A stretch of DNA of 64,000 bases. Origin: Halobacillus aidingensis (lineage in GTDB: Bacteria; Bacillota; Bacilli; Bacillales; Halobacillaceae). Both the position numbers and the translations under genes were made by a program. Location: NCBI RefSeq assembly GCF_900104185.1, contig NZ_FNIZ01000011.1:1-64000 (forward strand), in the 5' to 3' direction. This document shows positions 27,161 to 38,755 of the stretch, piece by piece (position 1 is the first letter of the stretch; each line of letters opens with the position of its first letter). The notes below the pieces were generated by a model that had not been told where the DNA came from, ran no database searches, and worked only from the letters and a program-made list of their open reading frames with translations.

Positions 27161-27638
27161 TTAGTTGAATGGGATCTCCATTTTTCTGCTTTTTGTCGTC
27201 ATCCCCATTGACCTGTAATAGTCAATGGCCGATGTATTTTCCTCGGATACTCCCAATTCAATACTATCAACTCCGAGGCTTCTCCTAAAATCGAAAGCGT
27301 ATGTAGTTAGTTTTTTTCGATCCCTATTTTTCTATGCGTTTCAGCAACGCATAAACTGTTAATAAACAATACTTTCCTCGCTTTGACAAAAGTATTTTCA
27401 ATTATTTCTTCTTCCTTCGTCACTATAACACCGACTATATCAATGCCTTTGGCAGCAGCAAAAATATGATGTTTACCATCCATCAACTGGCTTTCAAAGA
27501 ACTCTTGCTCAACGGGTGTTGAATTCTGGACGTACAAATCTGGTCTTGCAAAAACGTGAAATTCATGAACCTGCTTAAATAGTGGCAACAATGACTCATA
27601 ATCGTTCTGTTCCGCCTTCTCCGAATTGATATCACCAT
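27161..27638 (-). pseudogene. GNAT acetyltransferase gene with two frameshifts
   Basis: A GNAT-type gene broken in two places. A good start (GAGGGTGAAAAAT then ATG at 27638) encodes MVISIR, and the frame must then shift to continue KAEQNDYESLLPLFKQVHEF, a typical GNAT N terminus. The middle runs open to CVAETHRKIGIEKN, where a run of seven A (T-run at 27309-27315) shifts out of frame. One extra A restores LTTYAFDFRRSLGVDSIELG through to YYRSMGMTTKSRKMEIPFN and a stop at 27161. Two independent lesions argue for decay rather than one sequencing error, but read-level evidence is needed. Confidence 0.75.
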
Positions 27639-27922
27639 ATTTTTCACCCTCAATCATTGATGGTATTTTACATCTTCTCACCCTTGCCTTTCACTTATTT
27701 GCTCCGTTAGTTGAACATGGAACAACGAAGAATCCGTGAATGTAGATAACCTGAGTATTTCTATGCTTGATTCGAACAAATATTAACAGTAGGCTTAGCA
27801 GAATCTTATTATTGAATGATATGGGCACCGGTTATCATCCACTTCATTGTTTAAGAAATGCTGGAAAAGGAAATAAGAAAGGTTATAGAAGATAATTTAT
27901 GGAGCTTGAAAGGATGATTTGG

Positions 27923-29644
27923 ATGTTCAATAAACGAACAGGAGAAGTCATGACACAACAACTAATTAATTGGGGTGTCGATCACATATATGGAATGCCG
28001 GGAGACTCTATCAACGAATTGATTGATGATTTAAGGAAAAGGCAGGATGAAATTGAATTCATCCAAGTCCGTCATGAGGAGACCGGAGCACTGTCAGCGG
28101 CCGCTTATGCGAAGTTGACAGGGAAACTCGGTGTCACGGCAGCGATTGCAGGGCCAGGAGCTGTCCACTTACTTAACGGCCTTTATGATGCCAAAGCGGA
28201 CAGCGCGCCTGTGCTGGCAATCGTCGGACAAGTGCATAGTGAAGAAGTGGGGACGGGGGCGTTCCAGGAAATCAACTTGGAGAGAATGTTCGATGATGTT
28301 GCTGTCTTCAATCGTCGGGCAGAGACAGAAGCCCAGCTCCCGGACTTACTTGACCAGGCAATCAAAGAGGCATACGCCCATAAAGGAGTGTCTGTACTGA
28401 TCGTTCCGGATGATTTATTTGCAGCCAAACAGACAGATGAGGTTCGCCTCACATCTGGAGACTATTACAGACCAGAAATCTTCCCTTCGCAGAACCAATT
28501 GAACGAAGCGAGAGAGATGATTGAAAAAGCAGAGAAACCGATCATTCTGGCGGGGCAGGGAACGAGAAATGCTCCGAACGAATTGATTGATTTTGCCGAG
28601 TCGATCAAAGCTCCGATCATCTTGAGTTTGCTTGCTAAAGGAGTGATACCGGATAATCATCCGTATTGCCTTGGGCAGCATGGTCAAATCGGAACGAAAC
28701 CAGCTTATCATGCCATGAAAGAAACGGACCTGTTGATTCTAGTAGGAACACAATTTCCATACCGTGATTTCCTCCCTGATGAGGTCACAGCCATACAAAT
28801 TGACAATAAACCTGAAAACCTTGGGAAGTACTATCCCATTGAAGTTGGCCTAGCTGGCGACAGTAAAGAGACGCTCGCCGCTTTGACGAAGCTTACAGCA
28901 TCTGTAGAGAAGAGAGAGTACCTCGAGTATTACCAGGAAAAAATGAACGATTGGAGAATCGCGCTACAAGAAGAGAAACGATCCACTGAGAACCCATTAC
29001 ATGCACCTCAAGTGATGTATGAACTTGAAAAGCATATGGAACCAGGAGCCATTATTTCTGGGGATGTAGGGAACGTGACCGTTTGGCTTTCTCGCTTCTT
29101 ACACCTCGTGAACCAGAAATTCGTATTGTCCGGATGGCTTGCAACGATGGGAAGTGGACTGCCTGGAGCGATTGCAGCGAAAAAAGCGTATCCGGATAAG
29201 CAGGTGATTGGAGTATCCGGTGACGGTGGATTCTCCATGGTGATGCATGATTTTGTGACGGCCGTTAAATATGACCTGCCAATCAAGATGATTGTGTTAA
29301 ACAATAGTAAAATCGGAATGATTAAATACGAACAGGAACAAATGGGGCATTTGAATTACGCTACGAACTTAGGGGAAGTGGACTTCGCTAAGTTTGCGGA
29401 AGCTTGTGGGGGAGAAGGATACCGAATTGAATCCTATGAGGAGCTCTCTACAAAAATGAAACAGGCCTTCGTTTCCGAAAAACCAGTGCTGATCGATGTC
29501 GTTATTGAAGACCAGGCGCCACTCCCTGGGAAAATTGATTACCAGTCTGCAGTGAACTTTTCCAAGTATATCGTCAAAGAGTTCTTTGAATCCGGAAACC
29601 TCGATTTACCGGATATGAAAAAAGCATTGAAACGCCTGACATAA
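27923..29644 (+). CDS. pyruvate oxidase (thiamine diphosphate enzyme), YdaP/PoxB type
   Basis: 573 residues, matching B. subtilis YdaP (574). The three-domain ThDP fold is present: N-terminal PYR domain with MPGDSINE and the catalytic glutamate (RHEETGA), a central cofactor domain, and a PP domain with the ThDP motif GDGGFSM...LNNSK. A C-terminal extension of about 30 residues (SKYIVKEFFESGNLD) resembles the lipid-activated tail of PoxB. It would convert pyruvate to acetate and CO2, passing electrons to quinone. ATG 27923 is favoured by AAAGGATG 6 bases upstream; an in-frame ATG at 27899 exists. Confidence 0.88.
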   Translation: MFNKRTGEVMTQQLINWGVDHIYGMPGDSINELIDDLRKRQDEIEFIQVRHEETGALSAAAYAKLTGKLGVTAAIAGPGAVHLLNGLYDAKADSAPVLAIVGQVHSEEVGTGAFQEINLERMFDDVAVFNRRAETEAQLPDLLDQAIKEAYAHKGVSVLIVPDDLFAAKQTDEVRLTSGDYYRPEIFPSQNQLNEAREMIEKAEKPIILAGQGTRNAPNELIDFAESIKAPIILSLLAKGVIPDNHPYCLGQHGQIGTKPAYHAMKETDLLILVGTQFPYRDFLPDEVTAIQIDNKPENLGKYYPIEVGLAGDSKETLAALTKLTASVEKREYLEYYQEKMNDWRIALQEEKRSTENPLHAPQVMYELEKHMEPGAIISGDVGNVTVWLSRFLHLVNQKFVLSGWLATMGSGLPGAIAAKKAYPDKQVIGVSGDGGFSMVMHDFVTAVKYDLPIKMIVLNNSKIGMIKYEQEQMGHLNYATNLGEVDFAKFAEACGGEGYRIESYEELSTKMKQAFVSEKPVLIDVVIEDQAPLPGKIDYQSAVNFSKYIVKEFFESGNLDLPDMKKALKRLT

Positions 29645-29647
29645 AAG

Positions 29648-29681
29648 AAAATCCCCGCTGGAATTCCAGCGGGGATTTCTT
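29648..29681 (+). terminator. bidirectional terminator between pyruvate oxidase and rnjA
   Basis: AAATCCCCGCTGG pairs with CCAGCGGGGATTT, T-run CTTT on one side and CTTTTA on the other. Serves convergent genes. Confidence 0.88.
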
Positions 29682-29686
29682 TATGA

Positions 29687-31357
29687 TCACACTTCCATAA
29701 TGATTGGAAGAATCATCGGACGACGTTTCGTTTTTTCAAACAAGAACGGTGCAATGGTATCTGTAATTTCATTTTTGATCTCAGACCATTGAGTCGTGCG
29801 ACGCTCCATCACTTTTTCAACATGGGAGCTGACGAGATTCTGTGCTTCTTTGATCAAGTCTTCTGATTCTCTCATGTAGACGAATCCGCGGGAGATGATA
29901 TCAGGACCTGACGCGATCTTGAATTCTTTCATGTTGATGCTTACGACAACGATCACAAGACCTTCTTCGGAAAGAATACGTCGATCACGAAGGACGATGT
30001 TACCGATGTCACCAATACCGCTTCCGTCGACATAGACAGAGCCTGAAGGGATTTTACCTGCAACGCTTGCTTCGTCTTTACCAAGAGCCAGTACGTCACC
30101 ATTATCCATGACGAAGCAGTTCTCAGGCTCGACTCCACAATCGTGGCTGAGTTTCGTGTGCTCTTTCAGCATACGATATTCCCCGTGAATCGGCATGAAG
30201 AATTTCGGTTGAATCAAGCGAAGCATCAGCTTCATTTCTTCCTGACTACCGTGACCAGAAGTGTGGATGTCATTCAATGGGCCGTGGATGACATCTGCAC
30301 CGGCGCGGTAGAGTTTATTAATTGTACGGCTGACACTGATCGTGTTTCCAGGGATTGGGGAGGAAGAGAACACGACGGTGTCGCCCGGTTGAATTTGAAT
30401 TTGACGGTGAGTCCCGTTGGCGATACGTGACAGGGCAGCCATTGGTTCACCTTGTGAGCCTGTACACAGGATCACGACTTCATTTGCTGGAAGTCGGTTG
30501 ATCTGCTGGGCATCAATGAATGTATCCTTAGGGGCACGGATATATCCAAGTTCCTGACCGATTCGGATGGAAGATTCCATACTGCGTCCGAAAACAGCCA
30601 CTTTACGACCTTTCTTCACGGCAGATTCCACCACTTGTTGAAGACGGTGGATGTTTGATGCGAAGGTAGCAAAGATTAATCGACCATCATCCATACGCGA
30701 AAAGATGTCATCGATACTTTGTCCCACGATTCGTTCGGACTTTGTAAAACCAGGAACTTCTGCATTGGTACTATCGGATAATAGGGCGAGCACGCCTTCT
30801 TTACCGATTTCAGCCATTTTAGCAAGATCCGCTGGTTCTCCTACAGGGGTAAAATCGAACTTGAAGTCTCCTGTGTGTACGACGTTTCCTGGTGGAGTTT
30901 TTACCACAACTCCGTAGGAATCAGGGATACTGTGCGTCGTACGGAAGAAGGAAACGGATGTTTTACGGAATTTAATTACATCGTCTTCCTGAATCGGATT
31001 CAGCTTTGCATTCCGCAACAGACCGTGTTCGTCCAGCTTATTACGGATGAGGCCGAGCGCCAGTTTACCCGCATAAATTGGAATGTTGATTTCACGCAGC
31101 AGGTAAGGAATTCCACCAATGTGGTCTTCGTGACCGTGCGTAATGAACAGCCCTTTGATTTTGTCTTGATTTTGGACGAGGTACGTATAATCCGGAATAA
31201 CATAGTCGATACCGAGCAGCTCGTCTTCCGGGAATTTGATACCAGCGTCAATGAGGATGATTTCGTCTTGGAATTGTACACCGTACGTGTTTTTACCGAT
31301 CTCACCGAGTCCGCCCAGGGCGAATACGGCTGTCTGGTCATTTTTCACGAATTTCAT
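29687..31357 (-). CDS. rnjA: ribonuclease J1
   Basis: 556 residues, the usual length. A metallo-beta-lactamase domain has the zinc motif [10 protein letters not shown] near residue 73, HTGDFKFD and the beta-CASP domain ([29 protein letters not shown]). The C-terminal domain ends [19 protein letters not shown]. It is a 5'-3' exo- and endoribonuclease central to mRNA decay in Firmicutes. The gene follows rpoY by 3 bases in one operon, as in B. subtilis (ykzG-ykqC). Confidence 0.97.
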   Translation of the reverse strand: MKFVKNDQTAVFALGGLGEIGKNTYGVQFQDEIILIDAGIKFPEDELLGIDYVIPDYTYLVQNQDKIKGLFITHGHEDHIGGIPYLLREINIPIYAGKLALGLIRNKLDEHGLLRNAKLNPIQEDDVIKFRKTSVSFFRTTHSIPDSYGVVVKTPPGNVVHTGDFKFDFTPVGEPADLAKMAEIGKEGVLALLSDSTNAEVPGFTKSERIVGQSIDDIFSRMDDGRLIFATFASNIHRLQQVVESAVKKGRKVAVFGRSMESSIRIGQELGYIRAPKDTFIDAQQINRLPANEVVILCTGSQGEPMAALSRIANGTHRQIQIQPGDTVVFSSSPIPGNTISVSRTINKLYRAGADVIHGPLNDIHTSGHGSQEEMKLMLRLIQPKFFMPIHGEYRMLKEHTKLSHDCGVEPENCFVMDNGDVLALGKDEASVAGKIPSGSVYVDGSGIGDIGNIVLRDRRILSEEGLVIVVVSINMKEFKIASGPDIISRGFVYMRESEDLIKEAQNLVSSHVEKVMERRTTQWSEIKNEITDTIAPFLFEKTKRRPMILPIIMEV

Positions 31358-31360
31358 CAG

Positions 31361-31570
31361 TTAAAAATTCTCCACTTTGAAATCTTCGGATTGCTTTTCA
31401 TATTCAAGGTGATCCTCATCAAGCACCTGAATATATTCGATATTGAATCCTTCATTTTTTAATTTTTCACGAACTTGTCTTTCTGTTTCCGCTTCCACAT
31501 ACATGCTTTCTGTATGTTCACGGACAGGAACTTCGCTCGCAAGTTCCTGATATAATACTTTAAATATCAT
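31361..31570 (-). CDS. rpoY: RNA polymerase epsilon subunit RpoY
   Basis: 69 residues with the family's start MIFKVLYQE and the block [21 protein letters not shown]. It is the small accessory subunit found with core RNA polymerase in Firmicutes. It is the first gene of the rpoY-rnjA operon. ATG at 31570 is preceded by TAGGAGCGATAGAGTA. A possible extended -10 (TGCTATGAT on the minus strand, near 31622-31630) lies about 55 bases upstream; no good -35 is seen. Confidence 0.92.
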   Translation of the reverse strand: MIFKVLYQELASEVPVREHTESMYVEAETERQVREKLKNEGFNIEYIQVLDEDHLEYEKQSEDFKVENF

Positions 31571-32006
31571 TACTCTATCGCTCCTAACTAGATATAATTT
31601 CCACATTCTTGTCCTGTCATCATCATAGCACGATTATTTCGTATATGGGAATGATAATGGTATGTGCGGGTGCTCGGTACACCCCTAAACAATGGTTTAC
31701 GCGTATGTTTTTCGTTTCAAGAAATTTTTCCAACGTTTTCTAAGCTTCCTTCGTAGACGCTTCATCATCGGCATCTATCCCCTTTCTTCCAAATGAAGAA
31801 AACAAAAAACGTTAAACCGCCCAATCCCTGTTATCTCTAGTATAATACGGTTTGTGGAAGAATGAAACAATTACATATTAGATTTTATATATATCGTGTG
31901 TTTTTCTTCTCAAACCTATCCACTCATGCTACAGTATAGCCAAAGAATGGGGTATGCTATGATACATAAGAGAAATTGTACGCAGCCGACGAGGAGGAAC
32001 AAGAAT
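31571..32006. other. 436-bp divergent intergenic region rpoY/ykrA
   Basis: No gene is visible. A TATAAT at 31841-31846 and extended -10-like TGCTATGAT motifs near 31622-31630 (minus strand) and around 31952-31960 (plus strand, in GGTATGCTATGATACA) are the likely promoter elements. The second would start ykrA about 40 bases upstream of its ATG. Confidence 0.4.
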
Positions 32007-32783
32007 ATGACAAAAAAAATTGCTTTTTTTGATATTGATGGAACACTACTGGATCACGATAAAAAACTGCCGGAGAAAACGAAAGCAGCGATTCAAGCGC
32101 TTAAAGATGAAGGTGTGTACTGCGCCATTGCCACCGGACGCGCTCCTTTCATGTATAAGAAGTTGAGAGAAGAACTTGGAATCGATTCCTTTGTAAGCTT
32201 TAACGGTCAGTATGTCGTTTTCGAGGGAAAAGAAATTTATACGAATCCATTGTCTGAACCAGAACTTGCGCGTCTTCATAAGCACGCAGAGCAGAACGAC
32301 CATCCGATGGTTTTCATGAATCATGAAGAGATGAAATCCTCCGTACCGGATCACGATCATATAGAAGAAAGTCTTGGGACGCTGTATATCGACCATCCAA
32401 GTGCTGATGCGTCCTTTTTTAAAGGAAGAAACATCTATCAGTCCCTTCTATTCTGTGAAGGGGACGAAATCGAAGAGTACAGAGAAGCCTATGATTCCTT
32501 CGATTACATTCGTTGGCATCCCGTTTCCTGTGATGTCCTTCCTAAAGGTGGATCAAAAGCAGAAGGAATTAAAAAGATGATCGAAGCAGCCGGTCTCAAG
32601 ATGGAAGATACGTACGCTTTTGGCGACGGCTTGAATGATATAGAAATGATCCGTGAGGTAGGAACAGGAGTCGCAATGGGAAATGCCGTTCCTGAAACCA
32701 AAGCTGTCAGCGATTTCGTCACGAAAGATGTTGGGGAAGATGGACTCTCCCATGCAATTTATGAACTAGGATTGCTGAAATAA
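32007..32783 (+). CDS. ykrA: HAD superfamily (Cof-type) hydrolase YkrA
   Basis: 258 residues. HAD motif I FFDIDGTLLDHD near the start, motif II ATGRAP, motif III lysine in LPKGGSKAEGI, and motif IV FGDGLNDIEM. A C2-type cap lies between motifs II and III. Probably dephosphorylates a sugar phosphate or flavin/PLP-type cofactor; substrate unknown. Position is that of B. subtilis ykrA. ATG at 32007 follows GAGGAGGAACAAGAAT. Repeat copy 5 starts 20 bases after the stop, with no separate terminator visible. Confidence 0.9.
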   Translation: MTKKIAFFDIDGTLLDHDKKLPEKTKAAIQALKDEGVYCAIATGRAPFMYKKLREELGIDSFVSFNGQYVVFEGKEIYTNPLSEPELARLHKHAEQNDHPMVFMNHEEMKSSVPDHDHIEESLGTLYIDHPSADASFFKGRNIYQSLLFCEGDEIEEYREAYDSFDYIRWHPVSCDVLPKGGSKAEGIKKMIEAAGLKMEDTYAFGDGLNDIEMIREVGTGVAMGNAVPETKAVSDFVTKDVGEDGLSHAIYELGLLK

Positions 32784-32803
32784 CCTTTCTTCAACTAACT
32801 GAA

Positions 32804-33282
32804 AGGATTGTGGAAGACTTGATTTCGAGACTTTTGTGGTAGTTTAGGGGCTCCGGGAAAAGGTTCGCTTTCCGTGGGCGAGTGATGAGCCTCCTCGAGC
32901 TAACGCTCTGCGGGGTCTCATCTACCCCGCACTTCCCACAGGAGTCTCACCGTTTCCCTCCGTCCCTTTACGATATGAGGTTCTCGAAATTGCTCTTAAT
33001 GTACCCTGCCTAGTTCTGTTGTAAAATCCTTATTAACCCGCGTCGATATAGGATTCTTAACCATAAAAGCTCCTAATACTGGGAGGTAGTTTCGAGAATC
33101 TCTTCCGGCAAGTGGGCGGAGGGGAATGGCGAGACTCCTGCGGGAAAAAAGTGCTTGGTGAGACCCCACAGGACGCAGTCCGAGGAGGCTCACCGCGCTC
33201 CCGCGGAAAGCGAGCCATTCCCCGCAGCCCCCATCCACTCTACAAAAATCCTGAAACTGAGTCTTCGACAATCGGGAGCTTA
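32804..33282. repeat. composite palindromic element, copy 5 (symmetric M1/M1' form)
   Basis: Starts AGGATTGTGGAAGACTTGAT and ends CTGAAACTGAGTCTTCGACA-ATCGGGAGCT. Both halves are M1-type: an M1 module at about 32835-32990 and an inverted M1' at about 33085-33275. There is a short centre and no M2 module or recognisable core. It lies between the convergent ykrA and def genes, and in transcripts could fold as one long hairpin. Confidence 0.85.
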
Positions 33283-33302
33283 TATGGAAGAAGTTAAAAG
33301 GA

Positions 33303-33338
33303 TAAAAAAGCTCCACCGTCGGTGACGGTGGAGCTTTT
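33303..33338 (-). terminator. terminator of def
   Basis: AAAAGCTCCACCGTC pairs with GACGGTGGAGCTTTT, followed by TTATC on the minus strand. Confidence 0.88.
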
Positions 33339-33346
33339 GGTTTGTT

Positions 33347-33901
33347 TTATCGATCGGCAGGTGTAGCATTTTCAGGCTCTTTGAAAGGATTATCCTGATC
33401 AATGTGATCATAGAACATGACCCCGTGCAGATGATCAATTTCATGCTGAAACACGATGGCTGCATAATCTCTCAAGCGCAGCTTCACATCATTACCTTCA
33501 AGGTCCGTAGCTTTCACTGTGATACGGCGATAGCGCGGAACATAACCAGGGACTTCACGATCGACGGAAAGACAGCCTTCTCCTGTAGAAAGGTAAGTCT
33601 TTTCCACCGAATGACTGACAATACGAGGATTGAATAAGCCATAGCTGTATAACTTATCTTTCATATCCGTGAAATGGACCGCCAGCATCCGTTTATTCAC
33701 ATTAATCTGCGGTGCAGCTAAGCCAACCCCAGGACGGAGTCCGTACCGGTTACAAACTTGCTCATCCTGGCTATTCTTCAAGTATTGAATCATTTCTTCC
33801 AACGTTTCTTTATCCTCCTCAGAAGGGGGGAGGGGCACTTCCTCTGTCACTTTACGCAAAGCGGGGTGACCTTCACGAACAATATCGTCCATTGTAATCA
33901 T
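33347..33901 (-). CDS. defB: peptide deformylase
   Basis: 184 residues, as in B. subtilis DefB (YkrB). The three motifs are present: [16 protein letters not shown] (metal-binding cysteine) and QHEIDHLHG (catalytic glutamate, two metal histidines). Removes the N-formyl group from nascent proteins. Start ATG at 33901 ([16 protein letters not shown]) is chosen by family alignment and by AAAGGATG upstream. The open frame continues upstream without function. Confidence 0.96.
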   Translation of the reverse strand: MITMDDIVREGHPALRKVTEEVPLPPSEEDKETLEEMIQYLKNSQDEQVCNRYGLRPGVGLAAPQINVNKRMLAVHFTDMKDKLYSYGLFNPRIVSHSVEKTYLSTGEGCLSVDREVPGYVPRYRRITVKATDLEGNDVKLRLRDYAAIVFQHEIDHLHGVMFYDHIDQDNPFKEPENATPADR

Positions 33902-34127
33902 TAAGCAACATCCTTTCAAACTATACATTTTCAAAAAAAGCTCTAACTCATTGGTTTCAGTATATATAATGAATGGAATAAAGAGCTCTCTTAAATAGAC
34001 CTTTTTCCTCTCCATGTCAATGGTAACATATGTGAAAAAGGCACTTTCAATTTGATATCATTTATTATACTATTGTAGATACGTTTAGATTACAATAATG
34101 TTTCACGGAATTCGAGGGGGAAAAGGT

Positions 34128-34814
34128 GTGCGAGTACATAAGCTAGTGGTGCTCCTGGCAGTAGCAGCTTTCTTGTCTGCCTGTACAGGTCAGTCAGCAG
34201 AAGAACAGATTTATGAACATCTAGAAAAAGCGGTGACGTTAGAAGATGCTTTCCGCGAACAGCAGCAGCCGATGGTGGATCTTGAGACAGAAGAACAACA
34301 ATTATATGAAGAAATCATCAATTTGAACATGGATCAATTTGATGAAATCCAAGAGAAGTCCAAGCAGGCGGCCTCTATCGTAGAAAAGCGCAGAGAAAAG
34401 CTTGAGCTTGAAAAAGAAAGCATTGATACAGCAAAAGAGGAATTCGATAAGATTGAACCTCTAATCGAAGACTTGGACGAAGAGAATGCAGAGGCAAAGG
34501 AAAAAGCAGAGCAATTAGTCGAAACGATGAATGCACGGTATGATTCGTATCAAAATTTATATAAGGCTTATGACGAAGCTTTAACTTTGGATGCCAAACT
34601 ATATGAAATGATGCAGAATGAGGATTTAACAGAAGAACAACTTCAAGAACAAATCGATAAGATCAATCAGAAATATAATGAAGTGATTGAACATAACGAA
34701 ACGTTCAACAAACATACAGAAGAGTATAATGCATTGAAAAAAGAACTTTATGAGGCGATGGAACTTGATGTAACCTATGAGGAACAATCAGAATCCTCGA
34801 CATCAGAAGAGTAA
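34128..34814 (+). CDS. ykyA: YkyA family coiled-coil lipoprotein
   Basis: 228 residues. The signal peptide ends in lipobox LSAC, followed by a very acidic, glutamate- and lysine-rich region with long heptad-like stretches between residues about 30 and 215, probably an extended coiled coil on the outer face of the membrane. Matches the YkyA family, which lies upstream of pdhA in B. subtilis. Start GTG at 34128 is chosen because GAGGGGGAAAAGGT precedes it. Function unknown. Confidence 0.88.
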   Translation: MRVHKLVVLLAVAAFLSACTGQSAEEQIYEHLEKAVTLEDAFREQQQPMVDLETEEQQLYEEIINLNMDQFDEIQEKSKQAASIVEKRREKLELEKESIDTAKEEFDKIEPLIEDLDEENAEAKEKAEQLVETMNARYDSYQNLYKAYDEALTLDAKLYEMMQNEDLTEEQLQEQIDKINQKYNEVIEHNETFNKHTEEYNALKKELYEAMELDVTYEEQSESSTSEE

Positions 34815-34817
34815 TGG

Positions 34818-34855
34818 AAAAGCCGTTGACGATGATTCGTCAACGGCTTTTTGTC
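34818..34855 (+). terminator. terminator of ykyA
   Basis: AAAAGCCGTTGACGA pairs with TCGTCAACGGCTTTTT. Confidence 0.9.
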
Positions 34856-35355
34856 TTAAGTGAGGACATTTGATCGTGAAACGTTTATCTCTACCTTTTT
34901 AACAATGAGGGAGGTGCACGTCCGGCATCTCTTCCATAATGAAGGATCCGAAGTCTGGAATTATAAATTGGCTCTAAACTAAACAATTCATTTGATTGTA
35001 TAGGGGAAAAAACGTAAGATTAATACAGGCTTAATTTTGTGGTGATACAGTATCATGTTCTGAAATAACAAAATAAGTCATTTTTCGACTGCTGTCAGAA
35101 GCCTCTATGACTATGTATAGATATTATGTAGCGAAGTGATTGACGAATGATGGCGATTTGAGCTAAACTACATAATGGATTGACATTGTACCATTGAATC
35201 TTACTTGAAGAATGTAACAGTTTCTATAAACGTCCCTGCATGATTAATAAAGAAGTGTTCAGGGTAAAACGTAAAGAGCAAATCGGTACAGTTTTTTTTC
35301 ATAATTGGGAAAGCTACTCACAGCATCCATTTTAAAATACGAAAGGAAAGGGTGA
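34856..35355 (+). promoter_or_regulatory. 500-bp promoter/leader region of pdhABCD
   Basis: No gene is visible. It separates ykyA from pdhA. A sigma-A-like promoter is TTGACG at 35140-35145 with TAAACT at 35164-35169 (spacer 18). It lies between the arms of an inverted repeat, ATTATGTAG at 35123-35131 and CTACATAAT at 35168-35176, which overlaps the -10 and could be an operator or stem. A second TTGACA is at 35180-35185. Start of transcription near 35176 would leave an untranslated leader of about 180 bases. Confidence 0.45.
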
Positions 35356-36444
<1,089 letters not shown>

Positions 36445-36447
36445 ATC

Positions 36448-37425
36448 ATGGCACAAATGACAATGATCCAAGCCATCACAGACGCGATGCGCACAGAACT
36501 TAAAAATGATGAAAACGTGCTTGTTTTCGGTGAAGACGTTGGTCAAAACGGCGGAGTATTCCGTGCGACTGAAGGTCTTCAAAAAGAATTCGGCGAAGAT
36601 CGTGTATTTGATACACCACTAGCTGAATCCGGAATCGGCGGTATGTCCATCGGGCTTGCTCTTACAGGCTTCCGTCCGGTACCTGAAATTCAATTCTTCG
36701 GTTTCGTATACGAAGTCATGGACGCAATCAGCGGTCAAATGGCACGTTATCGTTACCGCTCTGGCGGTACTCGTCCAATGCCGATTACTGTTCGTTCTCC
36801 ATTCGGCGGCGGTGTACACACACCAGAACTTCACGCAGACAGTCTTGAAGGTCTAATGGCTCAACAGCCTGGTCTTCGTGTAGTCATCCCATCAAATCCA
36901 TACGATGCGAAAGGTCTATTGATCTCTTCCATCCGCAATAACGATCCTGTGATCTTCCTTGAGCACATGAAACTTTACCGTTCATTCCGTGAAGAAGTGC
37001 CTGAAGAAGAATATACAGTAGATCTTGATAAAGCAGCCGTTAAGCGCGAAGGTACAGACGTTACTCTTGTTGCTTATGGTGCAATGGTTCACTCTTCTCT
37101 TAAAGCTGCAGAAGAGCTTGAGAAAGACGGAATCAGTGCAGAAGTCATTGACCTTCGTACTGTATCTCCAGTCGATTACGAAACAATCCTTGAATCTGTT
37201 AAGAAAACAAACCGTGCTGTAGTTGTCCAGGAAGCTCAAAAGCAAGCGGGTATCGCAGCGAACGTTGTTTCTGAAATTCAAGAAAAAGCCATCCTTCACC
37301 TTGAAGCGCCTGTATTGCGTGTAGCTGCACCAGACACGGTCTATGCATTCACACAAGCAGAAGAAGTATGGTTGCCAAATCACAACACGATCGTTGAAAA
37401 AGTCAACGACGTTATGAACTTTTAA
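36448..37425 (+). CDS. pdhB: pyruvate dehydrogenase E1 beta subunit
   Basis: 325 residues, starting [19 protein letters not shown]. It has the transketolase-type pyrimidine-binding domain ([19 protein letters not shown], with the catalytic glutamate) and C-terminal transketolase domain ([15 protein letters not shown]). Forms the alpha2-beta2 E1 with PdhA. Its start is 3 bases after the pdhA stop; GGAG in the end of pdhA serves as ribosome site. Same operon and codon bias. Confidence 0.97.
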   Translation: MAQMTMIQAITDAMRTELKNDENVLVFGEDVGQNGGVFRATEGLQKEFGEDRVFDTPLAESGIGGMSIGLALTGFRPVPEIQFFGFVYEVMDAISGQMARYRYRSGGTRPMPITVRSPFGGGVHTPELHADSLEGLMAQQPGLRVVIPSNPYDAKGLLISSIRNNDPVIFLEHMKLYRSFREEVPEEEYTVDLDKAAVKREGTDVTLVAYGAMVHSSLKAAEELEKDGISAEVIDLRTVSPVDYETILESVKKTNRAVVVQEAQKQAGIAANVVSEIQEKAILHLEAPVLRVAAPDTVYAFTQAEEVWLPNHNTIVEKVNDVMNF

Positions 37426-37453
37426 TCATCTCTAATACTAGGAGGTAATAACC

Positions 37454-38752
37454 GTGGCATTCGAATTTAAACTGCCTGATATCGGTGAAGGTATCCACGA
37501 AGGTGAAATTGCGAAGTGGTTCGTCAAGCCTGGCGACGAAGTTAAAGAAGACGATGTACTTTGTGAAGTACAAAACGATAAAGCAGTAGTAGAAATCCCT
37601 TCCCAAGTAGATGGAACGGTCAAAGACATCCATGTGGACGAAGGTGAAACAACAACTGTCGGAACAGTAATCATTACAATCGATGATGGATCTGAAGATG
37701 CTCCTGCTTCTGAAGAGCCTAAAGAAGAGCCGAAGGAAGAAAAAGAGGAAGCACCGAAAGAAGAAAGCAAAGAAGATAAAGCTGAACAACCAGCTGCATC
37801 TGCAAACGATGGTGACGTTGATGAAGACCGCCGCGTTGTAGCGATGCCTTCTGTGCGTAAATTCGCTCGTGATAACGATGTCGACATCCGTAAAGTTCAA
37901 GGATCCGGCAAAAACGGCCGCGTTCTTAAAGAAGACGTTGAAAGCTTCATGAACGGCGGACAAGCAGAAGCAGCTACAGAAGCTCCAGCTGAAGACAAGC
38001 AGGAAGAAGCAGCTACTACACAACAAGCAGCTCCAGCTGCAGGTGAAGCTTACCCTGAAACTCGTGAGAAGATGAGCGGAATCCGTAAAGCGATCTCCAA
38101 AGCTATGGTGAACTCCAAGCACACAGCTCCTCACGTAACATTGATGGACGAAGTGGATGTATCTGAGCTTGTTGCACACCGTAAGAAGTTCAAAGCTGTT
38201 GCAGCTGAACAGGATATCAAGTTGACTTACCTTCCATATGTTGTGAAGTCTCTTGTATCCACTCTGAAGAAATATCCTGTTCTTAATACGTCAATTGACG
38301 ACAATACGGATGAAATTATTCAGAAACACTATTATAATATTGGTATCGCTGCAGATACAGAGAAAGGCCTAATGGTTCCAGTCGTAAAAGACGCAGACCG
38401 CAAGTCCGTCTTCTCAATCTCAAGCGAAATCAACGAACTAGCTGTGAAAGCTCGTGACGGTAAACTATCATCAGAAGAAATGAAAGGTGCTTCCACTACA
38501 ATTACGAATATCGGATCTGCCGGTGGTCAGTGGTTCACACCAGTCATCAACCACCCAGAAGTGGCGATCCTTGGTATCGGACGTATTGCAGACAAGCCAA
38601 TCGTACGCGATGGTGAAGTTGTAGTAGCTCCAGTTCTTGCGATTTCCCTAAGCTTCGACCACCGTATCATCGATGGTGCGACAGCTCAGCATGCAATGAA
38701 CAACATCAAGCGTTTACTGAACGATCCACAACTAATCATGATGGAGGCGTAA
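37454..38752 (+). CDS. pdhC: dihydrolipoamide acetyltransferase (PDH E2)
   Basis: 432 residues. A single lipoyl domain (residues 1-76, lipoyl-lysine in QNDKAVVEI) is followed by an acidic/alanine-rich linker, a peripheral-subunit-binding domain ([16 protein letters not shown]...[11 protein letters not shown], about 125-160), a second linker, and the catalytic domain ending with [12 protein letters not shown], which contains the HxxxDG active site. It forms the core of the complex and produces acetyl-CoA. GTG start after GGAGGTAATAACC. Third gene of the operon. Confidence 0.97.
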   Translation: MAFEFKLPDIGEGIHEGEIAKWFVKPGDEVKEDDVLCEVQNDKAVVEIPSQVDGTVKDIHVDEGETTTVGTVIITIDDGSEDAPASEEPKEEPKEEKEEAPKEESKEDKAEQPAASANDGDVDEDRRVVAMPSVRKFARDNDVDIRKVQGSGKNGRVLKEDVESFMNGGQAEAATEAPAEDKQEEAATTQQAAPAAGEAYPETREKMSGIRKAISKAMVNSKHTAPHVTLMDEVDVSELVAHRKKFKAVAAEQDIKLTYLPYVVKSLVSTLKKYPVLNTSIDDNTDEIIQKHYYNIGIAADTEKGLMVPVVKDADRKSVFSISSEINELAVKARDGKLSSEEMKGASTTITNIGSAGGQWFTPVINHPEVAILGIGRIADKPIVRDGEVVVAPVLAISLSFDHRIIDGATAQHAMNNIKRLLNDPQLIMMEA

Positions 38753-38755
38753 AGT

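Noticed and set aside
30875-31462. 195-codon plus-strand open frame opposite rnjA and rpoY
   Set aside because: Antisense shadow of two well-identified genes, with no ribosome site.
37412-38179. 255-codon minus-strand open frame opposite pdhC
   Set aside because: It is antisense to the acidic linker and lipoyl region of pdhC, composed of cysteine/serine/phenylalanine runs typical of reversed codon-biased genes, with no start signal.
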